From Micractinium sp. NFX-FRZ (taxonomy: Eukaryota; Chlorophyta; Trebouxiophyceae; Chlorellales; Chlorellaceae): a stretch of DNA of 64,000 bases. The stretch lies in the NCBI GenBank assembly GCA_029339195.1, contig JAPTJF010000010.1, forward strand, positions 186,001 to 250,000, read 5' to 3'. Below are positions 1 to 11,752 of the stretch, in pieces (position 1 is the first letter of the stretch; each line of letters opens with the position of its first letter). Both the position numbers and the translations under genes were made by a program. The notes under the pieces are model-generated. The model searched no databases. It saw only the letters and a list, made by a program, of their open reading frames with translations, and was not told the DNA's origin.

Positions 1-15
1 CCCTGCCGCGTGCAG

Positions 16-3000
16 CGAGTCCCGTGGAGCCGTTGCTGGCGCTGTGCGAGGGCGGCGAGGATCGCGCCCGCCTGCTGTGCCTGCACGCCTGCGTGGGCAT
101 CATGGCGGGCCAACCCGACCAGACGCACGTGGTGACCGTGGTCAAGGTGGGGGGCCCCATGCCCATGAGCAGCTGCCCCTGTGCCCACACTGGTGCCCTC
201 CGGTCCCTCGGAGGCCGCCACCATGCCCACGCTGCGCCAGCCCTCCCTCGTTTCCCCTGCGCAGCATGCCGGGGGGCGTGCATGGTGTGGCAGCATGGGA
301 TGGGTGTGGAGGCCCACCCGCCCCCAGCTCGCACCCTTCCCAGGAGAGAAGGCGTTGGCACTTTGGATCTAGATTGCTACCATGCGCTTCCCTGGCGTTG
401 CAGCGGGGTATCACATACCGTGTACGTGCACGTGCAAAACCCCCCCTTGTGCCACTACATTTGATCTCAACCCCACCCACTGCAGGTCCTGAAGAGCCTG
501 CAGGTGGTGGGCATCCACAGCATGGGCGTACCGCCCACGCAGGACTTCCTGTACCGCAGCCAGGAGGCGCGCGCCCTGTTTGCCCAGCCCTGCCTGCTGG
601 GCGCTGCGGTGCAGTGCCTGCGCGGTGAGCGAGGGAAGGGCGTGCGGGGCCAGCAGGCGCCAGCTGGCTGCCCATGCAGGCGCCCAATCCAACCTGCAGT
701 CGAGCGTGAAGCACATGCGTGGTGGCAGCGCGGGTCAATCATGTAGAACATGACGCATCAAGTCCACGGGGAGCCAGCAGCGGTCTCATGGGATTGGGTT
801 GGGTTGGGTTGGGGGGAGAGCGTGTTCGCAGTGAAGCAGCCAGCAGCGGCTGCTCTGCATTGTCCCACCCTCTGTGCAGCCACCGTCAAGTGTCTGCTCT
901 CCACCGCCGCTTCCTGCCGACCGCCACCTGCCGTCACATTGGCGTGCCATGCCGTGCCGCCCTGCAGTGCTCATGTCCCAGGCGCAGTCCCAGGGCACCC
1001 TGGCGGCCTCCTTCACTCAGGACCTGTGGCCTCTGCTGGCCACCTGCTCTTCAGAGGCTCGCAGCTATGGCCTCGTGCAGGCGGTGAGCCCTGCCTCTGG
1101 ATGAGGGTGACCATGTGCCAACACACTGCCAATGCCAACTCCTGCCGGTGCTGCCGTTCTCCAGGGCAGGCTGACGCACAGCCTGCCCCCACGCCCGCCC
1201 TCATGCCGGCACTGCCGCCTTTTTGCTGTGTCAGGTGTTGCCATGACGGCCCTGGCCAGGGCGCCTCGCATGCAGACCGTGTCCACAGCTTGGCCATGCT
1301 CGCTGTGCCACCGGCGCAGGTGCTTGCCGGCCTCGTCAACCCGCACAGCACCCCCACGGCCCACCAGTCGTGCTGCCTGCTCTACCACCTGTCCCAGTAC
1401 GGCGACACACACACCATCGAGTGGTGAGTACGGCAGTGCATTGGTCCTAGCTGTCCAAACACTCCCTCAAAATGCGAGGAGGGGGGCCCGCCATCGAGGG
1501 GTGGGCTCACGGCGGCAAGGGGAGGAGGCCACCAAAGCAGCAACGCGCATGTTGGATCGGGACAGCCCATGTGGCGCATCTAGTGCTGTGCTGGACGAGC
1601 AGCATGCACGGCGCGGGCGTGCAGTGCTGCTCCTAGCTGTGCAACGCCACAAGGCGGGCGCCTGGTTTGCTGCATGTGCCCTCCTTCCCAAACCTGCCCC
1701 ACCCTGCCCTGTCTTCCCCACCACGGCCTCCTGAGCGCCACCTGGCATTCCCCCAGAGCGCATATGGATTCCCCCTGGATCCCACCTGGCATTCCCCCGA
1801 ATGCTACATGAATTCACCGGGATCCCACCTGGCATTCCCCTGAATCCCGCCCACGCAGCTTCCTCAAGGCTGGCCTGCTGCCAGCTCTGGAGGGCAGGCT
1901 GGATGCGCTGCTGGCAGCCAGCAGCAGTGCCGCCACCATGGCAGCCGTGGCGGCTGCCCAGACCGAGTGCGGCGCCATTTTGAGCAACACGCTGATGCAG
2001 TGCACGGCTATGTGCCTGCGTTCCAGCGACGGCTTTGTGGCAGAGGCCAGCAATCTCAAGGTGAGGGGAGGGCTTCAAGTTTTGTGCCCTTTTTCCGGTG
2101 AAAAGAGCACGTGGTTGTGGCCAGATGCTGCTCTGGTAGGAGCTGGAGGCGTGAGCCGCGGCGTGCCGTAAGATAGGTAACAAACAGGTAGTTGGAGAGT
2201 GCATGTATCGAACGCCGGGCCTGCCAGCTGACGGCTGCCGCATACGTGCTGCCTTCTGTGGGCGCAGCTGGCAGGGAAGCTGTCCAAGCTGATCCAGGCA
2301 ATAGCGGCGGCATTTGGAGAGCAGCCGCAGGGCTCGCCGTGGAGCGCGCTGCTGCGTCAGGTGAGGTGGGCAGGCAACCTGGGGTGTGTGACCGCTCTGG
2401 GGTGTGTGAGGGCATCTGGCCTGCCTTTCCTGCCTGCCTGCCCGCCCACCAGCCCGCCCACGCCAGCCCGCGTGCGCGCCGGCCTGCATGCGCACGCGCA
2501 CGGCACAGTAACAGGTCCCACTTTTGCTTCACCTGATTCCATGTCTGCTTGCCCCCGTGCCGCCTGTGTGTGCGCAGGCCTCAACCATAGCTCTGAAACC
2601 CGGTTGTAAACCGGGCCTCCCCTAACTCCGCGCCTGCTCCCTTCTCTCTCTCTCTCCCTCTCTCTCTGTGCGCAGGCCTCCTACCTTCTGGTCGTCATGT
2701 GCCAGCACAGCGCCACCATTGCCCAGCGCCTGGTGGGAGACACACGCCTGCACCTGGTCATCGCACAAGCGCTGCCACGGGTGAGCAACGCGGGGATGCT
2801 GCTTGGCCACCCCAGCGTGCCAGGCTGGCCAGGCTGGGGGGCTGGTGCTCGCCTGCGCCTGGGCATGCCACAAATGCTGCCCCGGGTGAACAGGACGCCA
2901 GCCTTGCACAGCGTGCAGGGGTTCCCTGCGCTCCAGGCCGGGCAGGCTGGGCAGCGAGGGTGTCTGTCGTGCGCCTGCACCTGCTGGATGCATTGGCTGC

Positions 3001-4160
3001 TGCTCCCCGGCTGAGCCTGCTGCGGTGCGGTGCGGTGCGGCGCCCGGGGCGGTTGGGGCAAGCATGCAGGCCTGGATGCGGAGGCAATGTTTCCTGAACC
3101 CTTTTTACATTTATTCAAGTCCCTGGGCAGTCCAGGCGCCGGCCGGAACAACCCCCTGGCATCCACGCACCCAACATCACATCCCACCCAAACCTTGCTC
3201 TTTGTCACCCCTTGCAGGTGCACCTGAGCGTGACAGCCAACCTGTTCTCCATCTGGCTCTACCTGCTCAAGCACTCCAGCGATGAGCTGGCTGGGGAGAT
3301 GCGGCGCCAGGGAGTGGCCCCCTCATCGCCTGTGACGCCACAGCAGCAGCAGCAGCCGCTGCCCAGGCGAGGCTGGCTGCTGGGCAGCGGGCAGGGGATG
3401 GGGTGGTTGGAGCCTCCAGGCAACGGGCGGCTGTGCAGTGTGGCACAGCGCACCCAGCAGCGACCACCCTCGCCATACCCTCTGCTTGCTTCCCTCTGCC
3501 TTCTCCCTCACTTTGCTTCCCCAGCCTTTCTTCCCGCCCCTGCAGGATGCTGGGCATGATGCGGGAGCTGGCTGGCGACCCTCGCACCGGCCACGTGGTG
3601 CGGCCCATCCTGGGTGCTACGCTGCGAGTGCTGCAGGTGCCCTGCCCTGCCCTGCCACAGCCTGGAACCTGGGTCCTGCGCCACCAGGGCGCTGCCTGCC
3701 AGTGGTTCAAGGCGCGAAGTGCGTGCCCCGTTGGCAAGCAGGCGGCCCTGCTGGCATGACCACGCTCAAGTGTGAGGAGCTGTTAGAGGCTGCCGTGCGT
3801 GCCATTCAAACCTGAGCAACCCACCCACCCACCCACCCATTCCGATTCTTTCTTCCTGTGCGGGTGCAGGGCCAGCCAGTGGACTGGTCGGCCGTTCAGC
3901 TACAGGACATCTCCCCACACCGCATGTCTGCCAACCAGGGGGGAAACAGCAGCAGTGGCGGCTGCGGCAGCGGCGGCGACGGGCAAGGCAGCGCGCCCCG
4001 CTGCGCCTGCTGCGGCGTGGCCGCCAGCACAGCGGGCGTGTCGCTGCGCAAGTGCAGCGCATGCCGGGTGGCAGCCTACTGCAGCACCGAGTGCCAGACC
4101 CGGGACTGGAAATTCTGGCACAAGGCGACGTGCAAGAAGGCCGGCGGGGAGGGCTCCTGA
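16..4160 (+). CDS. MYND zinc-finger protein, 5' end outside window
   Basis: Ten exons are visible: 16-146, 486-624, 968-1083, 1320-1423, 1859-2060, 2268-2360, 2676-2780, 3218-3402, 3546-3636 and 3870-4160. They give 484 residues in one continuous phase. The 3402 donor (GTGGTT) is weak and is the least certain junction. The first exon follows an acceptor at 13-15 in phase 1, so the start codon lies before the window. Most of the protein is helical-looking, leucine/alanine-rich sequence with no motif I recognise. The last exon (4002-4136) encodes a MYND zinc finger: a CACC pair, then KCSACRVAAYCSTECQ, then W-x-FWHKATC. MYND fingers bind proline-rich partner peptides, so this is probably an adaptor or regulatory protein. 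The finger is near certain; any function beyond it is unknown. A 3' gene end after the TGA at 4158-4160 fits the convergent neighbour. Confidence 0.85.
1739..1850. repeat. Tandem repeat of about 43 nt, 2.5 copies, inside an intron
   Basis: Three units starting CACCTGGCATTCCCC lie at 1739, 1783 and 1826, in the intron before the exon at 1859. Only the first 15 bases and the GGATCC ends are well kept. The repeat runs up to the acceptor region. Nothing suggests that it is coding. Confidence 0.8.
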
Positions 4161-5075
4161 TGCTGTGCGCGGCAGCAGGCGGTTTGGCTGGGTGCACCCT
4201 GCCGAGGAGGCGCATTGTTACGCCCCTGCCGAGGAGGCGCATTGTTACATCTGGTTTGCCCGGCTGTCTCGTTTGCTTCAAGTGGTTAGCGGTGGAGCAG
4301 CGTCATGACATGCGGGGCTATGTGGTTGCTCCTGAGCTGCTGGCAATGAATGGCGCGTGCTGCAGGCAGCTGCCTGTATGTGAAGCGCCTGTCCGACAGC
4401 TCTGCTGGGCAGAGAATGTCAGCCCAGCGCACCTGGTCTGCCATGAATGTGCTTGCCCGGGGCCCACCCGCCGCCCCACTGCTGACGTGTTGACACAATT
4501 TGGGCGGAACACCAGAAGTTTTGCCCCCTTGTTGATCACCTGCCAAATTGAAACACGCGCTGTGCCATCGCGACCGCAGCACAGGTGCATTGTTTCAAGT
4601 CAAGCAGTTGCCTTACATGAAAGGGAGTGATAGTAGTCAGCCCGGTGAGTGGGGGCAGGGGAGGGGTGAAAAGGGTGGGTGGAGAAAATGGATAAGAGAT
4701 CGGGGGAAGGGATACGGCGGCGGCTTGAAGGCGCGCCAGGATGGGGATGCATTGCTGCAGGGTGCTGTGAGTTGGAAAGTTCTCTTGGGGTGGCTACGCA
4801 TGTTCTGCTGAACTGGACCTGGGGACTCAAAGTGTGAGCACGGCTAACAGAAAGTGAGCGGGGCAGAGCTGGGGCTGCAAAGCAAACAAAAGCATGTCTT
4901 GGTGGCCCCAGTGAGGAAGCAGCGGGCCTGGGTTGGTGTTGCGCCCACCGCTGCCGCGGCTCGGGAAAGGGGGTGCCCATAGGGCGTCGAAGCGTGCCTG
5001 GCGCACACGGCCGGTGCCAAGTGCCCATGCTTTCCAAGGCGAGATGCACACAGCACACGTGGCAGGCCTTGGGTC
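4161..5075. other. Convergent 3' intergenic region
   Basis: This stretch holds the 3' ends of the MYND gene (+) and of the 961-aa membrane protein gene (-). It contains an exact 25-nt direct repeat at 4197-4221 and 4224-4248, just after the MYND stop codon. I see no supported gene here; open frames are short and have no splice-site support. Confidence 0.7.
4613..4617 (-). terminator. Candidate TGTAA polyadenylation signal
   Basis: TGTAA on the minus strand, about 460 nt after the stop codon of the gene ending at 5076. TGTAA is the usual polyadenylation signal in Chlamydomonas; its use here is inferred. Confidence 0.35.
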
Positions 5076-8000
5076 CTAGGGCAGGGACTGAGCCGAGCTG
5101 GAGGTGGAAACCGAGGCCGCTGCCATGGTGGCAGCTGCCCGGCGGCGCCGCCGCCCCATCCACGCCTCTCGCATACGGCACTCCACGGTCTGCGCCAGTG
5201 TCAGCCCCACGCCCGCGCCCGCCACCAGCAGCAGCCCCAGCAGCAGCACGTGCACCGTGTCCAGCCGCCCAAGCACGGCAGAGTAGGCGGCGGGGAGGCG
5301 GTGCAGGGCAAGCGCCAGGCTGGCGGCCTGCACCGGCAGCGCGCGGTTGGCGCGCAGCTGCAGGGGCGGGAGGGGAGGGGCGGGGGGCAGCAGGGTGAAG
5401 GGGTGGGGCCCAGGGGGATGTGCTGAGCACACTTGGGAGGGACACGAGCGGACTTTGTATTGGATGCAAGCTTCCCACGGACGGGACGGGTGGTGGGCAG
5501 GCCGGCCGGCAGGCACGGGGAGGGCTCCACCCCACAGCAGCACATGACCCCTGGCCCGCTGCTCGCTTTCTCCTGTCCAACGTCTCCACGGGAGGCATGC
5601 ATCCAGCCAAGCAGGTCGGCGGGCAGGCAGGCAACGAGGCAGGCAACGAGCCAGGCAGCCAGGCAGACAGGCAGCCAGCGAGGCAGGCAGGCAGCCAGGC
5701 AGGCCGCAATGCCTCTCTGTGGCAGCCCCACTGTTGGCAGGCCCACTGTTGGCAGCCCCACTGCCTCGCTGTGGCAGGCCCCCCGAGCCTGGCACTGACC
5801 CGCATCAGGATGGGTGCGGCCAAGAGGTAGTGCAGGCCGCAGGTGTGGAAGACGAACCAGCAGATGCCAAAGCCCGCCATGAGGGTGCGCGTGTCCGCCA
5901 CGTCAGCGCCGCAGCTGGCTGCGCCCGCCTCGCTGGCGGTTGCGGCGCAGCTGCCGGCGGCCCCCGGGCCGCCCAGGGGTGGGTGCAGGGAGAAGATGAA
6001 GACGGAGAGGAGCAGCAGGGCCGCCGACAGCAGGCCCTCCCTCAGGCTCACGTAACTGCACACCGGGGCGGGGTGGAAGAAGGCACAAGCGTGGGTGCAG
6101 TGCAGGTTTGGGCCTGGCCGAGGCGGCACAGCGTGCCCCGCCCGCCCACAAGAGGAGCACTGGCCCCGCCCCTTGTAGCAAAGAGGCAAAGTCGCCCGTG
6201 AGGCACTGCCAACCACGGCGTGCACACAACGCCCACGCCTTTTGCAGCCCGCGCCCGCCTGCTGGCCCAGTCCAGTGGCAGCGCAGCGCCCTCTCCAGCT
6301 GTGCTGCGGCGGCCTGCCAGGCGCTCGCAGGCAGCTGGCAGTCCTGCTTCACCCCTGCTGGCAAACCTGGGGAACACTCGTGGCACTCGAGGGCGCACAC
6401 TTACCCCGGGCCATGGCGCTCACGGGCAGGGCAGGGCAGGGCAGGGCAGGGCACGCAGAGCAGGAGCCGCGGCACTCACAGGCGTGCGTCAATAAAGTAA
6501 GGGGTGAAGAGCAGCAGGGCTCCCACCCCAGAAGGCCAGGAGGCATGAAGGTGGGCCGCCGCCGCGGCCAGCAGCGACAGGGCCAGCACCCCCAGAGTGA
6601 CCAGATCCATCTGCAGTGCAGGCCGATGTGCACGATAGGGTAGGCATGAGGAGCGGCAGTGAGTTGGCAGGCCACGGGCAGGCAGGATGAGCAGAGGTGA
6701 GAAAGCAAAGAGGCGGCGCAGGGAGCTGAGGCAGAGCACCGGCGGGGCAGCTCACACCAGGGGCGCGGCCACTGGCCCCGCTCTGCCGTGGCCGGCAGGG
6801 ACCGCCGGCAGCAGGTGGGCAGGAAGCGCCGCCGCCGCCATGCCTTTGCTCAATGCCACCACGTGCCGCCCCCGCCGTCGCCCTCCGCACCCGCAGCCAC
6901 TCGCCAGCTGCGGTGGTGCACAAACATCGGCATCCACCACACCACTGGCACCCAACACACCACACCACACACCCAGATGCCTGCTTCGGGCGGGCGGCGG
7001 CAGCGGCGCGTCCCCACCCACGCACCCATCCCCCCGCCCACCCACCCACCCTCTGCTGGTGGCGGCAGTAGTGCGCGGCAAACGCGCGCTCCAGGCCCGC
7101 GGGCTGGAAGGTCATGTTGCTCCACGGGTAGCGCGGCTGCGTGACGCTGACCAGCGGCAGGCTGGCGGGCAGCACAGTGGGGGTGCCCATCCCAGTGAGG
7201 GGCGTGGAGGAACCGGCGGAGGGGTTGCTGGTGCCAGGGAGGCCGGTGGAGCCGCCGCCGCTTCCGCTGCGTGTGCTGCAGCTGGTGCTGGCGAGGTCCA
7301 GGGGGTCCAGGGCGCCCGCCGTGGCCTGCAGGGCACGGGCGCTGGAGGAGGGCCCCACCACATCCTCCACAACGGCGCCGGTGTCCACTTCGTGCTGCAG
7401 CCGGTTGACCAGCTGTGTGCCGTCCAGGGCCGTGTTCAGGCGGGGTGTCTGCTCATCTTCCTCATTCTCGTCCCCCTGACTCTCCGCCTCGTCGTCCGCG
7501 TCGGCAGGCATGGGGGTGCCGTCACCCAGGCCCACCCACCCGCTGCTGCCCGCAGACGGCGGCGTCTCTGCTGCCGCCGTACGTGGGGCCTGCTGCTGCT
7601 CCTGCTGCTGCTGCTGGCCCTCCTGGCCGGCCTCCGCTGCAGGCTGTGGCTGCGCGGCGGCAGCGGTGGCTGGTGCAGCGGCAGCCGGCGCTGCGGCGGC
7701 TGGTGCAGCAGCGCGCTGCGCGGCGATGTCGGCCAGCGCGGACTCGAGTGCAGCGTCAGCGACTGCCGCCGCTTGCGCTAAAAGGCCCGCAAGGCTGCCG
7801 GCGTTTGAAGGCCCCGCCTCCTGCAAAGCCCCGTCCGCGCCCGCCGCGCCCGCTTCTAAAGCAGCAGCCACGGCAGCAGCTGCGGCACTCGTTGCCGCCT
7901 CCGCTTCTGAAGCAGCAGCCGCAGCAGCAGCCGCAGCAAGCGCTGCCTCCACTGCGTCTGTGGCGTGTGCCACCGCCGTCAATTCTGCGTCAGCAGCCGC

Positions 8001-10833
8001 AGATGCCGTCATGGCCGCCGCCATCGCAGCTTCGGCCTCAGAAGGTAGCAGTGGCAGAGCGCCCACGGCACGCAGCTGCCCAGCCAGCTGCTCCTCGGGA
8101 GACTGCGGGACAGCCCCTGGCACCGCAGCACCTCCAGGCATCATGCCAGGTGGCATCATGCCACCTGAAATCAAGCCTCCCATCTCCTCGTGGTTCTCTG
8201 GCAGCACGTCATCATGCAGCAGCCAATCTGGGATGGCCACCCCGCCGCCTGCGGGCGCAGGCGGCCCCGCCAACAGGACAGCCTGCTCGCCGGCGCCGCC
8301 GCCGTCGGCGCGCGCCACAGCCGCCAAGGCCGCCGCCTCCGCGCGCTGCTGCTGCTGCTCCAGGGATGGGAAGTCGCCCGGGGCGGTGGCCATCGCGCTC
8401 AGCCCTGGCAGCAGGGCATCCGCCTCGGCTGCCGCCTGCGTCGGCAGCAGGGGTGCCAGGGGAGGGGTGGGAGCCGGTCAGGCAGGGGGTGGGGCGAGGG
8501 CAGCTTGGCAGGACGCGTGTGTGTGCTTGGGTCACGCCAGCGATCAGCAAGCACAGTCGTGTCCAGGGCGACCTTACACTCAATGTTTGCAAAACGGCAG
8601 GGTATGCGACCCGTACCCCGCTGATTCGCGCAAGCATCGTCCGTGGCTGTGGGAAGACCGCCCCTCACCCCATCCCCACACCCACTTGCTCGCACCGCTG
8701 CGCACCGACACGAATCAACTCACGTTGCGCACATCCTGCACACCAAAACAGCCCGCCCACCCCTGCAGGCATCCATCCGTCCACGCACTCAACCCGCGCA
8801 CGAAAACAGCCGGCACACCAGGGCGCAGCAATCGCAAGCCTTTTGTCAAAACCTGGAAAGAAGATTTTGTTAATGTTTCTTCTTCAACAAACATTTACAA
8901 AGTTCCTTCTGGACTCACATGTGCGTCCTGCACATCAAACAGCTCGTCCATCCCTTCGTCTCCAGCAAGCGCCCCCTCCTCATCCAACAGGCTGCCCAGC
9001 TCCTCCTGCATGGGCGGGGCGGCGGAGGGGCAGGCCCAGAAAGGAAATCAAGGGGTGAGGAACCAGGCAGAGCAGAGGCGGGGCGGGGCATGGTGGCGTC
9101 CGTGAGGACCGTTGTCTGTCGGACAAGGAGGGGCAACCGTGGGGATGCAGCGCCGGCCATGCGGGAGAGCGCTCCCAGGCAGCCAGCCATGTGCAGGCAA
9201 GCACTGGGCACCGCGCACAGCCCCGGCACCGCCCAGCCGACACCGCAGCCGCCGGCCGGCGCAAGTATAGCATCATCAGTTCGTGTTGTGTGTGGTGAAA
9301 GAATTCTACAGACAGTTTGTATTTTTCCGGATGTGTCCTCCTGTGGCGCCGCATTTGAGCCGGTCTGCCCTACCTGCGCATCCCCCTCTGACGGCAGCAG
9401 CCCGGCATCCTCCAGAGAAGACAGGAGCATGGAGATGTGGGGCCCCACGTTCCGCCCCGTACGCGCCGCCAGGTCAAGCAGTATGTTCATCGACCTGACA
9501 GGCGGTGGGGCGGGGCGGGGCGGGGGCGCAACAGGCGGGAAGGCCAGCTGGTTGTCAGGGCGGGGCCACAACAGGCGGGGAGATGGTGGGCCAGCTGAGG
9601 GGGCGAGCACAACGCGCAGGCCCGCATCCGAGGGCGCCGCCGCGGGCAGCAGGCCCCAGCCAGCGCTAAGATGCTGAGCGGGAGGGGCGCACAAGAGCCA
9701 GGCCCGCCTGTTGGCAACTGCTGGTGAGCTCCCGCCGGAGGCGTGGCGCGGGAAACCCTCACCCCGCGCGCCTCCATTCCCACGCACCCGCTCGCCCTGC
9801 AACCACGCCCTCGCGATCGGCCCGCTGCCTGCCCCTGCCCTCCCCTGCCTGCCCCTGGCTCACTCCGGCGGCAAAGGCTCGTCGCCCGCAGTGGTGAGCG
9901 CGCCAAAGGTGGGGTAGAAGGCGGGGTTCTGTGGCACCGGCAGCGGCACGCCCTCCCACAGGCTGCCCGGGTGCGGCGGCCAGTAGAAGGGCATGGACAC
10001 CACGTTCAGGGTGGTGCAGCCCTCCCGCTGGTACAGGTCCTCTTGGTCCCACAGAGGGCTCCGCCTGCGGGTGGCCGGACAGGGAGGCGGCGGGCAGCGG
10101 GTGTGGGTGTGTGCCTGGTGCGGGCAGCGGGAAGGCGGCTCCCAAGCAGCGGCGGGAGCGGCCCGCGGGTGTGTGCCTGTTGGGGGCAGCGGAAAGGCGG
10201 CTCCCAAGCAGCGGCGGGAGCGGCCCCAGCTGCTGGCCCTCCCCGCCCTGTGCGGACGTTCGCTGTCGCCAGCTTGGTCCGCACGCCTGGAAATCCGCGC
10301 GGGCAGGCAGGCAGGCAGGCAGGCAGTGCACTCACTTGTCCTGACGCACTACCACGACCGGGTTGTTTTGAAGCACCGCTGCCGCGGCTGCCGTGGGGTG
10401 GATGGGCACATAGCTGGCATGCGTGCGCCCCTCCGCATTCAGGTTGACCGTCATCGAGATCATCACCTTGTTCTGCAGGCCGAATGACAGCCTGCGGAAG
10501 CCGGGCAACAGGCGAGGGCCAGCGCACCGCGGGGCGGCGGCAACAATGTGAACTGGGCGGTGATGGGCCCCTCTCCTGCGCCCCTAGCCCCTCGGGCGCC
10601 AGCCTCGCATTCCATGCCACATGTGCGTGTAATAGCGATGGTCTAGACGGAGCGGCGCACACAGCGACCAATGGAGGCGGGCGAGGGCCTCGACCTTGCG
10701 TGGGCGCCCTCCCACACCTGATCAGATGGCAAGCCGGAAAGGCCTCGCGCAGAGTGATGTACGCCTCGGGGTTGATGGCGCTGCGGCTGCACGCCGCAGC
10801 GAGGTGGCCTGCAAGCTGGTCCTCGGGATCCAT
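5076..10833 (-). CDS. Unrecognised 961-aa protein: soluble N-terminus, disordered Ala/acidic middle, multi-pass C-terminus
   Basis: Exons in transcript order: 10833-10718, 10491-10336, 10064-9864, 9494-9374, 9005-8919, 8435-7050, 6907-6758, 6610-6480, 6055-5800 and 5357-5076. They sum to 2886 nt with every phase matched. The ATG at 10833 is the first in frame; an in-frame GTG upstream was ignored. Residues 1-227 look folded, with Trp/Pro/Tyr-rich stretches such as FYWPPHPGSLWEG. Residues 228-689 come from a single 1386-nt exon. It is Ala-rich with a QQQQQEQQQ run and an acidic stretch, and is probably disordered. Residues 740-961 hold about five hydrophobic segments, including LFTPYFIDARL and FGICWFVFHTCGL. 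I know no family with this plan; a membralin-like protein was considered but motifs do not match. Location is probably an internal membrane, with the long tail in the cytosol. Confidence 0.8.
5616..5790. repeat. Low-complexity GGCAGGCA and GGCAGCCCCACTGTT repeats in an intron
   Basis: Interrupted GGCAGGCA/ACGA units are followed by three near copies of GGCAGCCCCACTGTT. The stretch lies in the last intron of the minus-strand membrane protein gene, directly after its donor at 5799. Similar GGCA runs occur at 10302-10326 and 50825-50851, so this is a common simple repeat in this genome. Confidence 0.7.
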
Positions 10834-11752
10834 AGCGCAGCTCCCCTGATCCGGAGGCCCTGACCCTACGTCCTGGGCGGAGACGCCAGGCGAGGAGGGG
10901 ACATGCAAGAGAATGCTGAGGTGGCGGGCGAGGGCGGGCAGTTGGGGGAGGGTGGCGGGAGGCACTCCCCAGCGGCGGCGGCGCGCACAGTGTGCTGGCC
11001 TCTGTCATGTCCAGGAAAGGTTGTGGATCCTCAAGTGGGACGTCTTTATTTGCGTCACACCTAGCCGCTGTGTGCCAGGTTACGTTTACACAGCATGATC
11101 ACAGGGCTAGTGCAGCCCATCCAACTTGCACTTGACAGTTGCTTTTTAAGGCCCGCCTCCCTTATTGTGGTAAATGCAAGTGGCTGAAAGGTTGTGACAT
11201 GCAAATGGAGACGCTAAACGCAGACAGGATGCTCGGTGCTGATGCGATTACAGCAGATGCACAGACAGACTGAAGCTTGTCACGGGGTACACTGCACAAG
11301 TCCCGCGATGATGCTACAAGCTTGCTGGGTGGAGGGGCAAGGCGTCTTTGCAAGCGTGATAGCCAGCCTGGGTGCGTGGGCTGCAATTGACGCTGTGTTC
11401 CTTTTAGTTCCTTTATCAGGCCCACCGCACGCCTGCCGCACGCTCTGTATGCTGTGCAATGATGCAGCCCACTCCGGTTTGGACGAAGACCATTGCGGTT
11501 CTCACCATTACTTGCTTACCTTTGAAGTAAAAACCCTTGCGTGACGACGACACGCTCAGCCGCCTCCCCCTGCCGCCTTTTTACCGGACGCATCTCCCGC
11601 GAGGGTGCTGGTGCTCAGGGCGTGTACCACTCTATGGAAGCTTTCCGAGCACCAGTCCACACCACCCCATAGCAGTAACGCACGCGGGAGCCGGCTCATC
11701 GTTGGATCCGCTCCGCGCCCCCTGATAAACTCTGCCGGGGCCCTCTGAAACC
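10834..11752. promoter_or_regulatory. Divergent intergenic region between the 961-aa protein (-) and the GH18 gene (+)
   Basis: The two start codons are 919 bp apart in head-to-head orientation, so both promoters must lie here. No clear TATA element stands out. A 102-codon open frame at 11236-11544 has no splice or codon support and is not called. Confidence 0.5.

Noticed and set aside
793..815. TTGGG repeats that could be telomere-like
   Set aside because: Only three to four units and not the TTTAGGG unit of green algae and plants; it sits inside an intron of the MYND gene.
5616..5705. Regular GGCAGGCA spacing that might suggest a CRISPR array
   Set aside because: Units are 4-8 nt without unique spacers, and the genome is eukaryotic; it is a simple repeat.
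6489..8393. One 634-codon open frame on the minus strand read as a complete protein
   Set aside because: Its ends run through clear splice sites (donor GTGGGT at 7049, acceptor at 8436). Only the 8435-7050 part is kept, as one exon of a ten-exon gene.
5076..10833. Membralin (TMEM259) identity for the 961-aa protein
   Set aside because: Only the general plan (several passes, low-complexity region) is similar; the order of parts and the motifs differ.
11236..11544. A 102-codon plus-strand open frame with a hydrophobic stretch
   Set aside because: No splice signals, no codon bias like the neighbours and no recognisable motif; it lies in a divergent promoter region.
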